This document shows positions 43,190 to 51,556 of a DNA stretch of 64,000 bases, piece after piece (positions within the stretch are counted from its first letter, which is position 1; the number at the start of each line of letters is the position of its first letter). The position numbers and the translations under genes are program-made. Under the pieces are notes generated by a model that did no database searches, was not told where the DNA came from, and was given only the letters and a program-made list of their open reading frames with translations. The DNA comes from Marinibacterium sp050389775 (GTDB lineage: Bacteria; Pseudomonadota; Alphaproteobacteria; Rhodobacterales; Rhodobacteraceae). The stretch is taken from contig NZ_CP177145.1 of the NCBI RefSeq assembly GCF_050389775.1, forward strand, positions 186,001-250,000, read 5' to 3'.

Positions 43190-44774
43190 GATCTTCCTCC
43201 GTCCGGCGGGTGGCCACGGTATAGCTCTCGGGCAGGATTTCCCACGGGGCCCACTGGCCGGGCATGCCGAACCAGGCTTCCCAATTGTCGAGCACCTCGG
43301 GGGTTTCAGGCAACAACGCCTCGGCCAGGCTGAGCGGGCGGACCGGCATGCGGTAGCTGGCCAGCGGGATCGCCCCCAGCGCCAGGGTCTCTTGCAGGGC
43401 CAGCAGGGCCTGGACCTGTTCGCGGCAGCGCCGGCCCTGGCAGGGGCCCATGCCCGCGCGGGTCAGGCGCTTGACCTGGTCGGGATCGGGCGGGCCGTCG
43501 CCCAGCAGCCGGGTCAGGCTGCGCGGGGCATTGCCCGGCGCCGGTGCGTTGAGGTAGCGCGGCGGGCGCAGTTCCAGGATGTCGCGGGCGGTGACCTCTT
43601 CGCAGAGACAGACGGGCATTTCGTCCATGGCCTCGACCACCGCCGCGCGGATCCAGCCCTTGCGATAGTCCGACAGGTCCGGCCCGTCGCCGGGCGGGAT
43701 CGGCAGCGGGGCAGGGGGTGCGGCCGACGGTCCCGGCCCCTTGCCCAGGGCCGCCAGCGCGGCCTCGGCGGCCAGCCGGCCCTCGGCCTCCGACAGGGCG
43801 GGATCGGCCGACTTGGCCGGCCAGATGCCGCAGCAATCGCCGGCCGCCCGCACCCCGTCCAGCGTGGTCGCCAGCCCGGCCCCAAGCCGGGGCACAAAGC
43901 CCGACCGCGCGGCATCGAAGGACACCGCCGCGCCGGCGGCCTGCAACAGGTCGATCACCGGCACCGCGCCAACCCCCAGCAGAACCGCGTCGCAGGCAAT
44001 CGCCCCGTCGCCCAGGTTCAGGGCGGTCACGCCCGACATGTCGCAATCGACCCCGCGCGGCACCGCCCCGGTGCGGATCTCGATGCCCCTGTCGGCCAGC
44101 TGAGCCAGCAGCGCGTCGGGGGCCGGCGCCGTCTCGGCCCGTTCGATCACCGCGGCCACCTCGACCCCGCCATCGGCCAGGGCCAGCGCTCCGGTCAGGG
44201 CCTCGGCCGTCGCGCCCAGAACCACGCAGCGCCGCGCGTCGAGCGCATCGTAGAGCCCGTGCAGCACCAGCGCCGCATGCAGGCCCATCACCCCCGGCAT
44301 GTCCCAGCCGGGAAAGGCCAGCCCCATGTCGCGCCGGCCGGTGGCCACCACGGCCTGGCCGAAGCGCACCAGCTGGGTGCCCTCGTCGCCGCCCGACAGG
44401 CTGGCCAGCCGGCCCGGCAGCCAGCGCATGTTGACCTGGTTGACGTAGAGCCCCCAGCAGGCCGTGCCCAGCCGGACATCGACCCCGGCCTCGAACAGAT
44501 CGCCCAGGGCCGGGCGGGCCTCGAGCATGCGCTCCATCATGGCCTGGCGGTTGCGCGTCTGGCCACCGGCCCGGCCGCCCCAGATCTGCGGCACGTGTTC
44601 GCCCATCGTCTCGAAGGGCACCGGCGCCTCGTCGACGAGCATCACGCTGGCCCCGCCCTCGGCCGCCTGTCGCGCCGCGGCCCGGCCCGCCGGCCCCGCG
44701 CCGATGACAAGGATGTCGACCTCGGAGGCAATCACGAGGTCCTTTCCGGCAACCGATACGGGGTCTTGGGTCAT
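43176..44774 (-). CDS. FAD/NAD oxidoreductase with BFD-like [2Fe-2S] domain (OoxA/HcnB-like subunit)
   Basis: A 532-residue flavoprotein. The N-terminus has the FAD loop DILVIGAGPAGRAAARQAAEGG near residue 20, a second dinucleotide-binding region (DARRCVVLGATAEALTGALAL) near 185 and GVRAAGDCCGIWP near 315. The C-terminal BFD-like Fe-S module has CLCEEVT and GPCQGRRC, giving a C-x-C ... C-x4-C ligand set. This architecture is that of the large subunit of octopine/nopaline oxidase and HcnB. The separate small 2Fe-2S subunit (HcnA type) normally encoded with them is missing here. It is preceded by the IclR gene 25 bases upstream on the same strand. Confidence 0.87.
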   Translation of the reverse strand: MTQDPVSVAGKDLVIASEVDILVIGAGPAGRAAARQAAEGGASVMLVDEAPVPFETMGEHVPQIWGGRAGGQTRNRQAMMERMLEARPALGDLFEAGVDVRLGTACWGLYVNQVNMRWLPGRLASLSGGDEGTQLVRFGQAVVATGRRDMGLAFPGWDMPGVMGLHAALVLHGLYDALDARRCVVLGATAEALTGALALADGGVEVAAVIERAETAPAPDALLAQLADRGIEIRTGAVPRGVDCDMSGVTALNLGDGAIACDAVLLGVGAVPVIDLLQAAGAAVSFDAARSGFVPRLGAGLATTLDGVRAAGDCCGIWPAKSADPALSEAEGRLAAEAALAALGKGPGPSAAPPAPLPIPPGDGPDLSDYRKGWIRAAVVEAMDEMPVCLCEEVTARDILELRPPRYLNAPAPGNAPRSLTRLLGDGPPDPDQVKRLTRAGMGPCQGRRCREQVQALLALQETLALGAIPLASYRMPVRPLSLAEALLPETPEVLDNWEAWFGMPGQWAPWEILPESYTVATRRTEEDHANE

Positions 44775-44799
44775 GGGGCGTCCTTTCAGCGTGGAGGCG

Positions 44800-45576
44800 T
44801 TAGGGGGACCTGTCGGCCTGGGCCAGCAGGGCGGCGGAATAATCGCTGGCCAGTCCGGCCTTGCGCAGGGTGTCGGCCATCAGCGCGGCGACTTCGGCCC
44901 GCCGGCCGATCAGCCGGGTGACCGGGCCGGACACGACGATCGAAAAGCGCCGGTTGCCCCAGGGCAGCGACAAGGACACCCCGGCCAGGTCGGGCGTGCC
45001 CTCGGCATTGCTCTGGTGATAGCCCCGCGCCACGCCTTCGCGGATGCGCGTCTCGACCTCGTCGGGCGAGCCGGGGGCGTTGGGCTGGGGCCGGGTGAAA
45101 TCGAGCCGGCGATAGAGCGCCTCGCGTTCCTTGGGGTCCATCTGGACCAGGATCGCCCGGCCGGCCGAGGTGGCATGGATCGGGGCCAGGGTGCCCTCTT
45201 CGGCGAAATAGCGCAGCATCTGGCGGGATTCGCGCACATGCACCATCAGCACCCAGCTGCCCGCCGGCGCGCCCAGGGCCGTGGTTTCGTCGGTGCGCCG
45301 GCCGATCTCGTCGACCACCGCGCGCAGCTGGTCGGGCACGCCGTCGCGGTCGGTCACACGCCCGACGACGCGGCTCCAGCGCGGGCTGGGGTAATAGGAC
45401 CCGCGCAGAGACGGTTCATAGAGATACCCCCGGTCGAGCAGGGTGCCGACCAGGTTGAAGGTGCTCGACCGCGGCCAGCCCAGCCCGTCGGCGATTTCGG
45501 CCAGCGTGGCCGGCCCGCCGCGTTCGGCGAAGAATTCCAGTAGTTCGATGACGTTGGCCGCCCGGCGCACCTGCAT
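44800..45576 (-). CDS. IclR-family transcriptional regulator
   Basis: A 258-residue IclR regulator: winged helix-turn-helix at residues about 1-60 (VIELLEFFAERGGPATLAEI, LGWPRSSTFNLVGTLLDRGYL) and a C-terminal effector-binding domain (ETTALGAPAGSWVLMVHV, IHATSAGRAILVQM, GVARGYHQSNAEGTPDLAGVSL). It heads the minus-strand operon with the two FAD oxidoreductases and is divergent from the second peptide ABC operon. Two similar TTC-N8-GAA sites lie in the shared promoter region, so it probably controls both directions. Confidence 0.9.
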   Translation of the reverse strand: MQVRRAANVIELLEFFAERGGPATLAEIADGLGWPRSSTFNLVGTLLDRGYLYEPSLRGSYYPSPRWSRVVGRVTDRDGVPDQLRAVVDEIGRRTDETTALGAPAGSWVLMVHVRESRQMLRYFAEEGTLAPIHATSAGRAILVQMDPKEREALYRRLDFTRPQPNAPGSPDEVETRIREGVARGYHQSNAEGTPDLAGVSLSLPWGNRRFSIVVSGPVTRLIGRRAEVAALMADTLRKAGLASDYSAALLAQADRSP

Positions 45577-45718
45577 GTTGTCCTATCTCCCGCGGGATCC
45601 GTTCCGACCGATCATAGGGAAAAGCCGCCGGGCCCAGAATCGTTTTGTCGGCATCGTCTTGTCGTCATCTCTTTGTCGTCGTCGCGGGGGTCTGCATGGG
45701 GCCAACCATCGCCCAGCT

Positions 45719-45734
45719 ATTCACATATGGGAAT
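45719..45734. promoter_or_regulatory. Candidate IclR operator 1
   Basis: ATTCACATATGGGAAT is a 16-base inverted repeat with one mismatched pair (ATTC-x-CATATG-x-GAAT). It shares the TTC-N8-GAA skeleton with the site at 45879. IclR-type regulators commonly bind short palindromes of this kind, but the protein-site link is inferred from position. Confidence 0.5.
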
Positions 45735-45855
45735 CGTCTTACCGCCGGGGCCATGCGATTTCCCTTCTGTCACAGTCATAATTGACCAAAGTTCGGGCTG
45801 AAATGGCGGATACTATCGCGTTTGCGGCAGTTTCTGCGGAAACGCCCCGGCCGAG

Positions 45856-45861
45856 TTGACA
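45856..45861 (+). promoter_or_regulatory. Possible -35 element of the peptide ABC operon
   Basis: A perfect TTGACA; the -10 would fall inside the candidate operator (TTCAGA at 18-base spacing, poor match). If real, a regulator bound at 45879-45894 would block or adjust RNA polymerase directly. Confidence 0.35.
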
Positions 45862-45878
45862 GAACGGGGCCTCACATA

Positions 45879-45894
45879 ATTCAGAATATGGAAC
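45879..45894. promoter_or_regulatory. Candidate IclR operator 2
   Basis: ATTCAGAATATGGAAC repeats the TTC-N8-GAA skeleton with an AT-rich centre seen at 45719, 160 bases away. It lies where the -10 region of the rightward promoter is expected. Confidence 0.4.
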
Positions 45895-45919
45895 GCAACG
45901 ACGCCAACAGGGGAACCCC

Positions 45920-46042
45920 ATGGACCGGATCAGGCCATCTTTGCGCCGCCAGCAGCACGGGCAGGACCACCGCCCCGAACATCACCCCGCACACCGCCCG
46001 GACACCGCCGCGACACCGGGGAGGCCGGACCATGCGCTCTGA
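45920..46042 (+). CDS. Possible 40-codon His-rich leader peptide
   Basis: An ATG at 45920 with AGGGGA at 45909-45914 upstream opens a 40-codon frame that ends with a TGA at 46040-46042, overlapping the permease start at 46032 by 11 bases. It is rich in His (6 of 40), Arg and Pro (start MDRIRPSLRRQQHGQDHRPE). Position and overlap fit a translated leader coupling to the permease, but length and composition could be chance in GC-rich DNA. No homologue is known to me. Confidence 0.25.
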   Translation: MDRIRPSLRRQQHGQDHRPEHHPAHRPDTAATPGRPDHAL

Positions 46043-46997
46043 CATCCTGGGCTATGCGCTGCGCCGGATCCTGCATTCCGTGCCGCTGGTCATCGGCGTG
46101 TCGATCATCGGTTTCTCGCTGATGCACCTGGCCCCGGGCGGGCCGCTGTCGGTCTATACGCTGAACCCGACGATCACCGCGGCCGACCTCGACCGCCTGC
46201 GCGCGGCGCTCGGCCTGGATCAGCCGCTTTACGTGCAATACCTGGCCTGGGCGCGGTCGATGCTGACCGGCACCTGGGGCTATACGATGTTCGGCGGCCG
46301 GCCGGTGCTGGATGTCATCCTCGAACGGGTGCCGGCCACGCTGATCCTGATGGGCACGTCCATGGCCCTGTCGGTGCTGATCGGCACGGCGCTTGGCCTG
46401 CTGGGCGCGGTCCGGCGCAATTCGCTGTTCGACCACCTGGCCACGACGGGCGCCATGCTGGCCCTATCCTTTCCGACCTTCTGGTTCGGCCTGATGGCGA
46501 TCTATGTCTTCTCGCTGCAACTGGGCTGGCTGCCGTCGGGCGGGATGTATGATTTCGGCATGGAAGGCAACCTGGCCAACCTGCTGCGCCACCTGGTCCT
46601 GCCCGTCGGCGTGCTGACCATGGTGCTGGTCGCGCAATGGAGCCGCTATGCCCGGTCGAGCTTTCTGGAGGTCATCCAGCAGGATTACATCCGCACGGCC
46701 CGGTCCAAGGGGTTGTCGCCGCGCCGGGTCATGGGCCGGCATGCCTTTCCCAATGCCGTGATCCCGCTGATCGCCCTGCTGGGCGTGCAGCTGCCGGCGG
46801 TCTTTTCCGGGGCGCTGGTGGCCGAGACGATCTTCAGCTGGCCGGGCATGGGCCGGCTGTTCATCGATGCGCTCAGCATGAACGAATACTCGGTGTTGCT
46901 GGGCATGGTGGTCTTTACCGCCCTGCTGGTCATCCTGGCCAACCTGCTGGCCGACATTGCCATTGCGCTGATCGATCCGCGCACCAAGCTGCGCTGA
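46032..46997 (+). CDS. Peptide-type ABC permease 1 (DppB-like)
   Basis: A 321-residue permease, MRSDILGYALRRILHSVPLVI at the start, then LMHLAPGGPLSVY, LRAALGLDQPLYVQYLAWARS and the EAA-like loop SFLEVIQQDYIRTARSKGLSPRRV near residue 215. The ATG at 46032 is supported by GGGGAGG about 8 bases upstream; the longer open frame from 45822 covers the promoter region and does not look coding. First gene of the second peptide transporter operon, 10 bases before the next permease. Confidence 0.92.
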   Translation: MRSDILGYALRRILHSVPLVIGVSIIGFSLMHLAPGGPLSVYTLNPTITAADLDRLRAALGLDQPLYVQYLAWARSMLTGTWGYTMFGGRPVLDVILERVPATLILMGTSMALSVLIGTALGLLGAVRRNSLFDHLATTGAMLALSFPTFWFGLMAIYVFSLQLGWLPSGGMYDFGMEGNLANLLRHLVLPVGVLTMVLVAQWSRYARSSFLEVIQQDYIRTARSKGLSPRRVMGRHAFPNAVIPLIALLGVQLPAVFSGALVAETIFSWPGMGRLFIDALSMNEYSVLLGMVVFTALLVILANLLADIAIALIDPRTKLR

Positions 46998-47007
46998 GGG
47001 CCCGACC

Positions 47008-47889
47008 ATGAGCGACTCAAGCCTGTCCCGCCCCGCCCGATCCTATTCCGCCATCCTGGCCGCGCGGTTCATGACCCACCGGCTGGCCGTTGTCGGCGGC
47101 ATGGTCGTCGTCGCGCTGTGCCTCTCGGCGCTTTTCGCGCCGGCCATCGCGCCGCACGACCCGCTGCGGCTGGACACCAGCCTGCGGTTCATCGCGCCGT
47201 TCACCGATGCCACCTATCCGCTGGGCACCGACGAGCTGGGCCGCGACACGCTCAGCCGGCTGCTTTACGGCGGGCAGGTGTCGCTGACCGTGGGCATCGT
47301 GTCGATGATCACCACCATGCTGACCGGCACGGTCATCGGGCTGGCCGCCGGTTTCTACGGCGGGATCATCGACAACCTGCTGATGCGGCTGGTCGACACC
47401 CTGCTGTGTTTCCCCCAGGTCTTTCTGCTGCTGGTCGTCGCGGCCTTCGTGCCGCCGACGATCCTGTCGATCTCGCTGATCATCGGCCTGACCTCGTGGA
47501 TGGAGGTCGCCCGCATCGTCCGCGCCCAGGTCGCCTCGATCAAGGACATGGATTACATCCAGGCCGCCCGCGGCTTTGGCGCCTCGGGCCGGCGCATCAT
47601 GTTCGTCGAGCTCATGCCCAACATCATGGCCCCGGTGCTGGTGGCGGCCACGCTCAAGGTCTCCACCGCCGTCCTGATGGAAAGCTACATCAGCTTCCTC
47701 GGCTACGGGGTCCAGCCGCCGATGGCCAGCTGGGGCAACATGCTGACCAATGCCCAGGGCTTCTTTGACACCGTGCCCGCCCTGGCGATCCTGCCCGGCG
47801 TGCTGATCACGATCACGGTCATGAGCTTCAATTTCCTCGGTGACGGCCTGCGCGATGCCTTCGACGCACGGCTCAAGCTCGACCCCTGA
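47008..47889 (+). CDS. Peptide-type ABC permease 2 (DppC-like)
   Basis: A 293-residue permease with the DppC N-terminal helix (RLAVVGGMVVVALCLSALFAPAIA, 24 residues in all near 27-50), APHDPLRLDTSLRF, YPLGTDELGRDTLSRLLYGG and an EAA-like loop VASIKDMDYIQAARGFGASG near residue 172. Forms the channel with the preceding permease. A 54-base gap with AGGGAAG separates it from the binding protein gene. Confidence 0.92.
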   Translation: MSDSSLSRPARSYSAILAARFMTHRLAVVGGMVVVALCLSALFAPAIAPHDPLRLDTSLRFIAPFTDATYPLGTDELGRDTLSRLLYGGQVSLTVGIVSMITTMLTGTVIGLAAGFYGGIIDNLLMRLVDTLLCFPQVFLLLVVAAFVPPTILSISLIIGLTSWMEVARIVRAQVASIKDMDYIQAARGFGASGRRIMFVELMPNIMAPVLVAATLKVSTAVLMESYISFLGYGVQPPMASWGNMLTNAQGFFDTVPALAILPGVLITITVMSFNFLGDGLRDAFDARLKLDP

Positions 47890-47943
47890 AAGGGGCCGGA
47901 CCAACGGCAACCAAGAACAACCAAGACAACAGGGAAGACACAG

Positions 47944-49572
47944 ATGACACGCACATCCAACCTGACCCGGCGCGGTCTGATCAAGGGGGCCGCGGCCTCG
48001 GGCCTGGTGCTGCCGGCCACGGGGCTCTTTGCCCCGGCACTGGCGCAGCGCAGCACCGACCGGGTGATCCTGGGCGCGACCCAGGAACCGGCCCAGTTCA
48101 ACCCGTTGCTCTATTCCAACGGCGGCACCGAAACGATCCCCGAGGCGCTGATGTTCGACGCGCTGTGGGACGTGACCGAAAAGGGCGATTTCGTGCCCAA
48201 CCTGGCCGCCCGCCTGCCCACCCGCGAAAACGGTGACGTGTCGCCCGATGGCCGGGTCTGGCGGGTGCATCTCAAGCGCGACGTGACCTGGTCGGACGGC
48301 CAGCCCTTCACCGCGCGCGACGTGGAATTCACCTACCGCACGATCGTCGATCCGGCGGTGGCCGCGCGGATGCGCTCGGGGTTCGACCTGATCGAGAGCT
48401 TCGAGGTCATCGACGACCACACCGTCGAGATGCGCCTGTCGACCAATTACGTGCCCTTCTACTGGGCCTGGCAGGCCATGCACATCGTGCCGCGCCACCT
48501 GCTGGAAGGCGAGACCGACATCAACACGTCGGGGTTCAACGCCCAGCCGGTCGGCACCGGGCCCTATACCCTGCAAAGCCGGATGGCCGGCAGCCACATG
48601 ATCTATGCGGCCAACGAAACCTATCACCGGGGCCGGCCGGCCATCGGCCAGTTCATCCATGCCTTCATCCCCGACCAGCTGGTGGCCTATGGCCAGGCGC
48701 GGACCGGCGAGATCGACATGTTCACGCTGTCCGGCGTGCCGGCCGACCGCTGGGACGAGGCCAAGGCCCTGCCGGGCCGGGTCTTCATGGAAACGCCCAT
48801 GCCCTGGGTGCAGTTCATCTATTTCAACTGCGAAAAGCCCCAGTTCTCGGACCCGCGCGTGCGCAAGGCGCTCTACGTGGCGCTGGAAATGCAGAAATCC
48901 ATCGACGACATCACCTTTGGCACCAACCTGCGCACGATGTCCTATCTGTCGCCGCTGCACTGGGCCTACAATGGCGACCTGCCCGAGGAAACCGCCGACC
49001 CGGCCCGGGCCGAACGGATGCTGGACGACGCCGGCTGGACCCGCGGGCCCGACGGCATCCGGGCCAAGGACGGCGTGCAGCTGAAATTCACCATGTCGAC
49101 CACGGCCGGCGTGCCTTCGCGCCAGGCCACACAGGCGATGTTCCAGCAGAACTGGAAGGACATCGGCGTCGAGATGGAGATCCGCAACATGCCCGGATCG
49201 GTGGTCTGGGGCGATTACACGACCAAGTCGGAATTCGACACGCTGCTGGTGGCCTGGGAACCGACGATGGGCATGGATCCCGATTACTCGGCCCGCTGCC
49301 ACACCGATGCCATCGGCTCGGGCGCCAATTACACGCTGTATTCCAACCCCGAGGTCGACCGGCTGCTCGACCTGGGCGCGTCGCAGGAAGACATGGAAGA
49401 GCGCCGCGACACCTATGGCCAGGTCCAGGCGATCCTGCTGGACGAGGTGCCCTTTGCCCCGCAGATGGCCCTGAACCAGGGCGGGCTGCGCAAGGAGGCC
49501 CTGCAGGGCATCAAGCCCAACCAATATGTGACCGACGCGGCCTGGAACGTGCACGAATGGTCATGGGGCTGA
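47944..49572 (+). CDS. Peptide-type ABC substrate-binding protein (canonical order)
   Basis: A 542-residue SBP_bac_5 protein with a Tat-type signal (LTRRGLIKGAAASG, cleavage near ALA, residue 34). The mature domain order is normal: residues about 40-120 have TQEPAQFNPLLYSN, ALMFDALWDV and VHLKRDVTWSDGQPFTARDV; the middle has VRKALYVALEMQKSI; the last third runs from ERMLDDAGW through QNWKDIGVEMEI to YSNPEVDRLLD and DEVPFAPQM. It therefore serves as a direct reference for the permuted paralogue at 6940. A stem-loop starts 13 bases after its stop. Confidence 0.93.
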   Translation: MTRTSNLTRRGLIKGAAASGLVLPATGLFAPALAQRSTDRVILGATQEPAQFNPLLYSNGGTETIPEALMFDALWDVTEKGDFVPNLAARLPTRENGDVSPDGRVWRVHLKRDVTWSDGQPFTARDVEFTYRTIVDPAVAARMRSGFDLIESFEVIDDHTVEMRLSTNYVPFYWAWQAMHIVPRHLLEGETDINTSGFNAQPVGTGPYTLQSRMAGSHMIYAANETYHRGRPAIGQFIHAFIPDQLVAYGQARTGEIDMFTLSGVPADRWDEAKALPGRVFMETPMPWVQFIYFNCEKPQFSDPRVRKALYVALEMQKSIDDITFGTNLRTMSYLSPLHWAYNGDLPEETADPARAERMLDDAGWTRGPDGIRAKDGVQLKFTMSTTAGVPSRQATQAMFQQNWKDIGVEMEIRNMPGSVVWGDYTTKSEFDTLLVAWEPTMGMDPDYSARCHTDAIGSGANYTLYSNPEVDRLLDLGASQEDMEERRDTYGQVQAILLDEVPFAPQMALNQGGLRKEALQGIKPNQYVTDAAWNVHEWSWG

Positions 49573-49585
49573 ACCGGGGGCCGCA

Positions 49586-49614
49586 GGGCGGGGCGGGCAG
49601 GGCGCCCGCCGCCC
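49586..49614 (+). terminator. Intercistronic stem-loop after the peptide-binding protein gene
   Basis: GGCGGGC at 49592-49598 pairs with GCCCGCC at 49604-49610 (5-nt loop), extended past a 2-base bulge by GGGC 49586-49589 with GCCC 49611-49614. It sits 13 bases after the binding-protein stop and before the ATPase gene of the same operon, a position suited to mRNA 3'-end protection. Confidence 0.5.
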
Positions 49615-49709
49615 GGGCCGAAACCGGCCTGCCCGGCGGCCTGCCCGCCCATCAGCCCCGGCCGGGCCAGACCGCCCCGGCCGGGGCACCCGACCTGAAA
49701 GGAACGACC

Positions 49710-51542
49710 ATGGTGGACCCGCTGCTTTCCGTCGACGATCTGACGGTGGCCTTTCGCACGGACCGGGGCTGGCGCGAGGTGGTGCGCAACGTGTCCTTCG
49801 ACGTCAACCGCCGCGAGACCCTGGCTCTGGTCGGGGAATCCGGATCGGGCAAGAGCGTCACCGCCCTGTCCGTCATGGGGCTGAACCCGCCCGACAGCTG
49901 CCGGGTCAGCGGGCGCATCCGGCTGGACGGGCGCGACCTGCTGGCGCTGGACGAAGCCCGGATGCAGGATCTGCGCGGCAACGAGGCGGCGATGATCTTC
50001 CAGGAGCCGATGACCTCGCTCAACCCGGTGCACCGGGTCGGCACGCAGGTGGCCGAGGTGCTGGTCACCCACCGGGCGATGACCGCCGCCGAGGCCCGGG
50101 CCGAGACCATCCGCCTGTTCGATCGGGTGCGGATCCCCTCGGCCGCCGCCCGCTACGACGATTACCCCCACCAGTTCTCCGGGGGCATGCGCCAGCGGGT
50201 GATGATCGCCATGGCCCTGGCCTGCCGGCCGCGCCTGCTGATCGCCGACGAACCGACAACCGCGCTGGACGTGACCATCCAGGCCCAGATCCTGCAGCTG
50301 ATCCGCGACTTGCAGCAGGAAGAGGACATGTCCGTGCTCTTCATCACCCATGACATGGGCGTGGTGGCCGAGATCGCCGACCGGACGGTGGTGATGTATC
50401 ACGGCGATGTCGTCGAACGGAATGCCACCGATACCCTGTTCCGCGCGCCCGAACGGCCCTATTCCCGGGCGCTGCTGTCGGCCGTGCCGGTGCTGGGCTC
50501 GATGCGCGGCGAGACCCTGCCGCTGCGGTTTCCCCATGTCGACCGCGACACCGGCCTGTCCACCCCGCCCGCGCCGTCGCAACCGACCGTCCGGGCCGAG
50601 GCGCCGCCGGTGCTGCAGGTCGAAGGCCTGACCACCCGGTTCGAGATCCGCGGCGGGCTGATGGGCCGGGTGCGGGGCAAGGTGCATGCGGTCGAAAACG
50701 TGTCCTTCGACCTGCATGCCGGCGAGACCCTGGCGCTGGTCGGGGAATCCGGCTGTGGCAAGTCGACCACCGGCCGGTCGATCCTGCGCCTGACCGAACC
50801 GACCGACGGATCGGTCCGGTTCAACGGCCGCCAGGTACTGAACCTGCCCGAAGCCGAGTTGCGCGCGCAGCGGCGGCAGATGCAGATGATCTTTCAGGAC
50901 CCCTTTGCCAGCCTCAACCCGCGCATGACCATCGGCGCGGCCATCGCCCAGCCCATGGCCATTGCCGGCACGGCCACCAGCCGCGAAAGCACCGACAGGG
51001 TGGCCGCCCTGCTGGGGCAGGTCGGGCTGGACCCGTCCATGGCCAGCCGCTTTCCCCATGAATTCTCGGGCGGGCAACGCCAGCGGATCTGCATCGCCCG
51101 AGCCCTGGCCGCCGATCCGCAGCTGGTCATCGCCGACGAGGCCGTCTCGGCGCTGGATGTCTCGGTCAAGGCCCAGGTGGTCAACCTGATGCTCGACCTG
51201 CAGGAACAGCTGGGCCTGGCCTACCTGTTCATCAGCCACGACATGGCCGTGGTCGAACGCATCAGCCACCGCGTGGCCGTGATGTACCTGGGCGAAATCG
51301 TCGAGATCGGCCCGCGCGAGGCAATCTTTGGCCGGCCCGCCCATCCCTATACCCGCCGGCTGCTCGATGCCGTGCCGGTGCCCGATCCGGCCCGCCGCCA
51401 TGCCCCCCGGCAGGTACCCGCCGGCGAGATCCGCAGCCCGATCCGCGCCCCCGACTACCAGCCGCCGAAACGGATCTATCGTGAACTTTCCAAGGGCCAC
51501 CTGGTCATGCAGGACGACCTGCAGGCCGGGCCCGCCTCCTGA
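49710..51542 (+). CDS. Fused double ABC ATPase (DppD-DppF type)
   Basis: A 610-residue protein with two complete ABC domains. The first has Walker A GESGSGKS at residues 42-49, signature FSGGMRQRVMIAMAL and LLIADEPTTALD. The second has Walker A GESGCGKS at 345-352, FSGGQRQRICIARAL and LVIADEAVSALD. Walker B of the second reads DEAVSALD, so the residue after the catalytic Glu is Ala rather than Pro, which should be tolerated. The start is ATG 49710, 4-8 bases after AAAGGAAC; earlier in-frame ATGs would add a Gly/Ala/Pro-rich tail overlapping the stem-loop. Completes the transporter of 46032-49572. Confidence 0.92.
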   Translation: MVDPLLSVDDLTVAFRTDRGWREVVRNVSFDVNRRETLALVGESGSGKSVTALSVMGLNPPDSCRVSGRIRLDGRDLLALDEARMQDLRGNEAAMIFQEPMTSLNPVHRVGTQVAEVLVTHRAMTAAEARAETIRLFDRVRIPSAAARYDDYPHQFSGGMRQRVMIAMALACRPRLLIADEPTTALDVTIQAQILQLIRDLQQEEDMSVLFITHDMGVVAEIADRTVVMYHGDVVERNATDTLFRAPERPYSRALLSAVPVLGSMRGETLPLRFPHVDRDTGLSTPPAPSQPTVRAEAPPVLQVEGLTTRFEIRGGLMGRVRGKVHAVENVSFDLHAGETLALVGESGCGKSTTGRSILRLTEPTDGSVRFNGRQVLNLPEAELRAQRRQMQMIFQDPFASLNPRMTIGAAIAQPMAIAGTATSRESTDRVAALLGQVGLDPSMASRFPHEFSGGQRQRICIARALAADPQLVIADEAVSALDVSVKAQVVNLMLDLQEQLGLAYLFISHDMAVVERISHRVAVMYLGEIVEIGPREAIFGRPAHPYTRRLLDAVPVPDPARRHAPRQVPAGEIRSPIRAPDYQPPKRIYRELSKGHLVMQDDLQAGPAS

Positions 51543-51556
51543 ACCGGACCTGCCCG

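Larger units (their letters stand above)
45577..46031. other. 455-base divergent regulatory region iclR / peptide ABC operon
   Basis: The longest gene-poor stretch in the window. Near the iclR side a TTGTC-GTC-rich run (45644-45685) repeats TTGTCGTC-like units. Two related inverted elements (45719-45734 and 45879-45894) and a TTGACA (45856-45861) lie in the middle. The last 110 bases form a GC-rich leader that contains a possible 40-codon reading frame (45920-46042). Confidence 0.55.

Noticed and set aside
49563..49709. Longer N-terminus for the double ATPase gene
   Set aside because: The added residues are Gly/Ala/Pro-rich, cover an intercistronic hairpin, and a good ribosome site precedes ATG 49710.
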